From Megamonas sp. UBA1796 (GTDB lineage: Bacteria; Bacillota; Negativicutes; Selenomonadales; Selenomonadaceae): 57,828 nt of DNA. The position numbers and the translations under genes were made by a program. The notes beneath the pieces are model-generated. The model had not been told where the DNA came from. It saw only the letters and a list, made by a program, of their open reading frames with translations, and did not search any database. The DNA lies in the NCBI GenBank assembly GCA_002319795.1, contig DCFU01000011.1, positions 1 to 57,828 of the forward strand. Direction: 5' to 3'. Shown piece by piece: positions 54,193 to 57,828 of the stretch (position 1 is the first letter of the stretch; each line of letters begins with the position of its first letter).

Positions 54193-54221
54193 TTGACGTT
54201 TACGAAGAGATAAAATATAAT
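54193..54221 (+). promoter_or_regulatory. Promoter for the serA T-box transcript
   Basis: TTGACG (54193-54198), a 17-nt spacer and a perfect TATAAT (54216-54221), with start near 54228. It faces the serC promoter across about 35 nt. Confidence 0.85.
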
Positions 54222-54227
54222 ACATAC

Positions 54228-54461
54228 ATACGTGAATAGTGTAACACGATGCAGAGGAAGCAGAGAGCCTTATTTCTTTTCAGAGAGCCGGCGGCTGGTG
54301 CAAGCCGGAAGAAGAGGAGCTTTGTTCCGCCTTGAAGTGGCCGGCGATGAGCCGGACGGGAAACGCCCGATACAGCGAGTTGAGTGAATGCTTTGGCATA
54401 TACTTGGGTGGTACCGCGGAGAATCAGGCCTTCGCCCCAATTTTGGGGCGAAGGCCTTTTT
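54228..54461 (+). promoter_or_regulatory. T-box riboswitch (probably serine tRNA) with terminator
   Basis: Transcribed leader before serA with the parts of a T-box. The stem I distal modules are AGAGAGCCGG (54282-54291) and GGTGCAAGCC. There are two internal hairpins (GCCGGC/GCCGG near 54340 and GGG/CCC near 54360). The diagnostic antiterminator bulge TGGGTGGTACCGCGG lies at 54405-54419, and the terminator has a perfect 15-bp stem (54426-54440 with 54443-54457) and a T tail. Folding by eye puts AGC at 54318-54320 in the specifier loop, which codes serine and fits serA; CTT or TTT in the same loop cannot be excluded. Uncharged tRNA would stabilise the antiterminator and switch serA on. Confidence 0.9.
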
Positions 54462-54562
54462 GCATTCCTGACTCGGATAGTCATATTGAAACCATCTTGG
54501 GTTTTAATATTAGGATTTGAAAATGGTCTGGAAGCGGATAAGAAAACAAGGGAGAGATTTTC

Positions 54563-56146
54563 ATGAAGGTATTAGCAGCAGATGGAGTTTCTAAAAAGGG
54601 TATTGATATTTTAGCCAGGGATTTTGAGGTTGTCGTAAAGGATAAGCTGCCGGCTGAGGAGCTTTTGCAGATTATACCGGAATTTGATGCACTTATTGTA
54701 CGTTCGGCTTCTAAGGTTACAGCGGAGGTTCTGGCTGCGGCTAAGAATCTCAAGATTATTGGCCGTGCGGGTGTGGGCGTTGATAATATTGATGTTGCAG
54801 CGGCTACGGCACGCGGTATTATTGTCATAAATTCCCCAGGAGGCAACACGATTGCGGCTACAGAGCATACCATGGCTATGATGCTGGCGATGTCAAGAAA
54901 TATTCCGATTGCCAACGAGACTATGCAGAAGGGTGAATGGAACCGTAAAAAGTATGTTGGCGTAGAACTGCGGGGCAAGACACTCGGCGTAATCGGCATG
55001 GGACGTATCGGCAGCGGCGTTGCCAAGCGTGCCCTGGCTTTCGATATGGATGTCATAGGTTATGATCCATATATCAACGAAGAGCGGGCACAAGCTATGG
55101 GAGTTAAAGTCGGCACGCTCGATGATATCATAGAGAATGCAGATTTTATTACAGTGCATATGCCGCTTACGAAAGACACAAGGGGTATGCTGAATAAGGA
55201 CAATATGAAGCGCATGAAAAAAGGTGTGCGTCTCATTAATTGCGCACGCGGCGGCATTATCGACGAGCAGGATCTTGCCGATGCTGTCAAAACGGGCACA
55301 GTCGCAGGTGCGGCTATCGATGTCTATACGAGCGAGCCGGTTTCAGCCGAGCACCCTCTCATCGGTTTGCCAGGGGTGGTTCTTACGCCGCATCTTGGTG
55401 CTTCAACCGTTGAAGCGCAGATTGGTGTATCTGTAGATGTGGCGCAGGGCATAAAGGCTGCGCTTAATGGCGAGCCGGTGACGACCGCCGTAAATATGGC
55501 GGCTGTCTCCAGTCAGGTCATGAATGTCATTCGTCCGTATTTTGACCTTGCGGAGCGCCTGGGCTGCACGGTCTGCTCCTTGGCAGAGGGAGCGGTGAAG
55601 AGCGTTGAAGTCGAGTACAACGGCGATATTGCGGATGTCAATACGAAGATGCTTACAACGGCAGTTATCAAAGGGATGCTGAATCCAATCCTTGAGAGCA
55701 ATGTAAATTATGTCAATGCGCCAGGGCTTGCCAAGGAACGTAACATACAGATAAAGGAAGTAAAGAATAAGGAAACAAGAAATTTTGCCAATCTTATTAC
55801 TGTCAAGGCTGTAACAGGCAAAAAAGAAGTAATGGTCCAGGGCACACTCTTTGGTGAAGAGGGACGTATCGTGCGCATTGATGGATATCGTGTCGATGTG
55901 GATCCACATGCGCGTATCCTCATCTGCCCGCATATCAATCGTCCGGGAATCATCGGCAAGGTTGGTTCTATCATGGGGGCAGCGGATATCAATATCTCAG
56001 GCATGCAAGTTGGCAAGACGGAAATAGAGGGTACAAACATTATGGTGTTATCTGTCGATCGTGATATCCCGGAGGATGCACTCGGGCAGATTACGGGCAT
56101 TGATGGTATTTTTGGTGCAAAGATTGTTGACTTTTATACAATTTAA
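54563..56146 (+). CDS. serA: D-3-phosphoglycerate dehydrogenase (long, ACT-domain type)
   Basis: 527 residues. It oxidises 3-phosphoglycerate, the first step of serine synthesis. The N-terminal substrate domain is followed by the NAD-binding domain (GVIGMGRIGSGVAKRA, about residue 141), catalytic Arg in NCARGGIIDE, and catalytic His in TPHLGAST. The long form adds an intervening (ASB) domain and a C-terminal ACT domain (from about 452; INRPGIIGKVGSIMGAADINI) that usually senses serine. AGGGAGAG lies 6-8 nt before the ATG. It is controlled by the T-box upstream, so both transcription and possibly enzyme activity answer to serine supply. Confidence 0.96.
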   Translation: MKVLAADGVSKKGIDILARDFEVVVKDKLPAEELLQIIPEFDALIVRSASKVTAEVLAAAKNLKIIGRAGVGVDNIDVAAATARGIIVINSPGGNTIAATEHTMAMMLAMSRNIPIANETMQKGEWNRKKYVGVELRGKTLGVIGMGRIGSGVAKRALAFDMDVIGYDPYINEERAQAMGVKVGTLDDIIENADFITVHMPLTKDTRGMLNKDNMKRMKKGVRLINCARGGIIDEQDLADAVKTGTVAGAAIDVYTSEPVSAEHPLIGLPGVVLTPHLGASTVEAQIGVSVDVAQGIKAALNGEPVTTAVNMAAVSSQVMNVIRPYFDLAERLGCTVCSLAEGAVKSVEVEYNGDIADVNTKMLTTAVIKGMLNPILESNVNYVNAPGLAKERNIQIKEVKNKETRNFANLITVKAVTGKKEVMVQGTLFGEEGRIVRIDGYRVDVDPHARILICPHINRPGIIGKVGSIMGAADINISGMQVGKTEIEGTNIMVLSVDRDIPEDALGQITGIDGIFGAKIVDFYTI

Positions 56147-56247
56147 ACGCATTTTTGTGCAGATACAGGAGTGAAGAAACGCAGGCAGCAGCCTGCTTTT
56201 CTTCCTATTAAATATAGAAAAACATTTTCTGCCACATTGTGAAGAGA

Positions 56248-56276
56248 TTGTTCTTATAATAAATTAATGTTATATT
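56248..56276 (+). promoter_or_regulatory. Candidate promoter for the GGDEF gene
   Basis: TTGTTC (56248-56253) and TATATT (56271-56276) with a 17-nt spacer. A start near 56283 would exclude the upstream-most ATG of the reading frame (56267). Confidence 0.45.
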
Positions 56277-56332
56277 ATAGCTATTATAGTAATTTTACTA
56301 TGCTAGCTATAACGAACAGGTCGTGGACAATC

Positions 56333-57715
56333 ATGCTAAAAAGGCTTTGTTCCAAGAATGAAAAAGATTCGTTGTATTTTTATAAATTCACAGCTTTGGT
56401 GGCTTTGGAAATACTGCTGGCATTTTCTGTATTTGGCTATATTTTCATAAAGCCCGTAGCAATTACCTTTATGCATATTCCGGTGCTTATTGGGGCGCTT
56501 CTATTAGGTCCGTGGGAGGGAATGCTTCTAGGAATATTGTTTGGGATTACCAGCCTTTGGAAAGCGACTGTTGCAGCCACCTTGTATGCTGATATGGTGT
56601 TTTCACCTTTCCTGAGCGGAGCTCCCTTGAATAGTCTCATACTGAGCGTCGGTATGAGGGCCTTATTTGGCCTTGTTGCGGGGTGGATCTTTCTTTATAT
56701 AAAGAAGAAAAATGCACATATTAAAGTTTGGATTTTTGTGGGAAGCATATTTGCGACGCTTCTACATAAGGAACTCGTTTTTTTGGCATTTCATTTTTTG
56801 TTTCCAGCAGCTGGCATTAAAGCGGGTTTGCTAAGCGGGGGACTAGACTTATATAATTGGCTGGATATGGTGTTCACCGGAGCTGTAGTCTTTGTTATCT
56901 ATAAATTTTGGACAATACCATGGGTACAGAGATTGGTCGTTCACCTCCGGAAGGTTCGTTGGAGCCGAAATAAAGAAGAACAATTCAAATACCTTTTCTT
57001 GGGGTGTGTTTTGTCGTTGCTCCTGTGGGGCAGTCTGGTGCTTCATTTTTACGGCCGGGCACAGATTATTTTTGCACAGGATGCGGTTGTACTTAGCTCA
57101 CTAGCATTTATGCGTTTTTTGCAGCTTGGCCTGCAATTTCTTATTGCCAGCATGGCGATTTCTTACTTGTTGAGCCTGCTGGTCATTATTCTTTGCAAAT
57201 ATCTGAGCGAGATGAAGCAGCTGTCAGAACATGATGTCCTCTCTGGACTGTTTAACCGTCAGGCTTTCGAAATGCAAATAAGTTTTCTGCAGCGGGGGCG
57301 TGATGGTATTCGGGGAGCTTTTTTCATCTTGGACGTTGATGATTTTAAATATATCAATGATACCTATGGGCACCCCTTTGGCGATAGAATCTTGCAAGAA
57401 GTGGCAGCCTGCCTTAGGGAATGTCTGGACGGAAAGGCTGTCATTGGGCGCATTGGCGGCGATGAATTCTGTGTTTTTTTACCGGAACAGTATACACGGG
57501 AACATGTGGAATCCATGGCTGGGACGATTTGCGATTGTCTCAGAAAAATTGCCGTAAGTAAGGAAAGAAATCTTTCGGCCAGTATGGGCATTGTTTATGA
57601 AGATACAGCAGACCTAAGCTATACGGATCTTTATAAACGTGCGGATGAGGCACTTTACTGCGTGAAAAAACAACAGAAAAACGGTTATGCCTTTTGGCAG
57701 GGAAAAACAGTATAA
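56333..57715 (+). CDS. Membrane diguanylate cyclase with an ECF S-component-like sensor domain
   Basis: About 460 residues. The N-terminal half has six or more hydrophobic segments, and its first part resembles the substrate-binding S component of ECF vitamin transporters: AITFMHIPVLIGALLLGPWEG followed by LLGILFGITSL (about residues 42-70), and later LNSLILSVGMRALFGLVAGW. Two further helices (about 220-290) lead to a GGDEF domain with HDVLSGLFNRQAF, DVDDFKYINDTYGH and an intact active site GRIGGDEFCVFL; no RxxD inhibitory site precedes it. It should make cyclic di-GMP in response to a membrane ligand, perhaps a vitamin-like molecule; the ligand is inference. The start is uncertain: ATGs at 56267, 56300 and 56333 are in frame and none has a strong ribosome site. 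I chose the last, just before the membrane domain. Confidence 0.8.
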   Translation: MLKRLCSKNEKDSLYFYKFTALVALEILLAFSVFGYIFIKPVAITFMHIPVLIGALLLGPWEGMLLGILFGITSLWKATVAATLYADMVFSPFLSGAPLNSLILSVGMRALFGLVAGWIFLYIKKKNAHIKVWIFVGSIFATLLHKELVFLAFHFLFPAAGIKAGLLSGGLDLYNWLDMVFTGAVVFVIYKFWTIPWVQRLVVHLRKVRWSRNKEEQFKYLFLGCVLSLLLWGSLVLHFYGRAQIIFAQDAVVLSSLAFMRFLQLGLQFLIASMAISYLLSLLVIILCKYLSEMKQLSEHDVLSGLFNRQAFEMQISFLQRGRDGIRGAFFILDVDDFKYINDTYGHPFGDRILQEVAACLRECLDGKAVIGRIGGDEFCVFLPEQYTREHVESMAGTICDCLRKIAVSKERNLSASMGIVYEDTADLSYTDLYKRADEALYCVKKQQKNGYAFWQGKTV

Positions 57716-57745
57716 GGGGCTGTGAAATAACTCCCCTGTAAAAAC

Positions 57746-57790
57746 AAATAAGGATCACTGACTCGAAAGAGCCGGTGATCCTTATTTTGT
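57746..57790. terminator. Terminator after the GGDEF gene
   Basis: AAATAAGGATCAC (57746-57758) is complementary to 57775-57787, with additional pairing inward around a GAAA loop, and TTTT lies at its end. It is the last recognisable element; the final 38 bases show nothing further. Confidence 0.88.
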
Positions 57791-57828
57791 GGTAAAATTT
57801 TACGTAATGTCTACTGCATGAATGCCAC

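Noticed and set aside
1..57828. CRISPR array, tRNA/rRNA gene, insertion sequence or prophage
   Set aside because: Intergenic gaps are short and filled by terminators and promoters; no spaced repeats, cloverleaf with CCA end, transposase or phage structural gene was found.

Overview
The window reads as chromosomal DNA of a diderm Firmicute of the class Negativicutes, most likely a Selenomonadales member (Selenomonas, Mitsuokella or Megamonas type). The basis is a mixture of traits. Firmicute traits are a T-box leader, strong Shine-Dalgarno sites, frequent TTG/GTG starts, and GlgC paired with GlgD. Outer-membrane traits are an SLH-domain porin ending in aromatic residues and an EptA-like phosphoethanolamine transferase. 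The genus is inference. I saw no rRNA, tRNA, CRISPR array, insertion sequence, prophage or integration site.

Layout. 1-9 kb: lysA (minus strand, consensus promoter), a YkvA-like membrane protein, topoisomerase III, a DEAD-box-type helicase with a DEFD box, a CorC/HlyC-type CBS protein, an O6-alkylguanine-DNA alkyltransferase and a secreted NlpC/P60 hydrolase. 9-16.8 kb: a molybdenum hydroxylase cluster. It holds a putative regulator fusing a nucleotidyltransferase-like domain to a ModE/LysR-type winged helix, a fused 2Fe-2S/Mo hydroxylase resembling selenium-dependent xanthine dehydrogenase, a second three-subunit hydroxylase (Mo, 2Fe-2S, FAD) and a MocA-type cytidylyltransferase. 16.8-22.1 kb: an ABC-F ATPase behind a near-perfect sigma-54 promoter, glyoxalase I, a eukaryotic-type hexokinase and rpoN. 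22.1-29.8 kb: type II NADH dehydrogenase, a secreted SGNH esterase, a YigZ protein, an amino-acid permease, an unknown membrane protein and a YddA/SbmA-like ABC transporter.

29.8-34.6 kb is a pectin module: SLH porin, GH28 polygalacturonase and CE8 pectinesterase, all with export signals. It is followed by a small membrane protein and xpt. 36-48.1 kb is a glycogen cluster, glgC-glgD-glgP-glgB-glgA, followed after a terminator by a fused GH13-GH77 protein. Together these make ADP-glucose, polymerise and branch it, and degrade it by phosphorolysis and debranching. GlgB carries a lysine-rich tail of about 118 residues. 48.1-52.9 kb: phosphoethanolamine transferase, a DUF2225/TPR protein, an unknown protein and a secreted DUF4127 protein. 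52.9-56.2 kb: serC and serA transcribed divergently from matching -35 elements, with a T-box before serA. 56.3-57.7 kb: a diguanylate cyclase whose membrane sensor resembles an ECF-transporter S component.

The least ordinary items are the ECF-S-like/GGDEF fusion, the nucleotidyltransferase/winged-helix regulator with a nearby 25-bp palindrome, the GlgB tail, the sigma-54 promoter before the ABC-F gene, and several promoters that overlap terminator-like hairpins. No wholly new multi-gene system is obvious from sequence alone.
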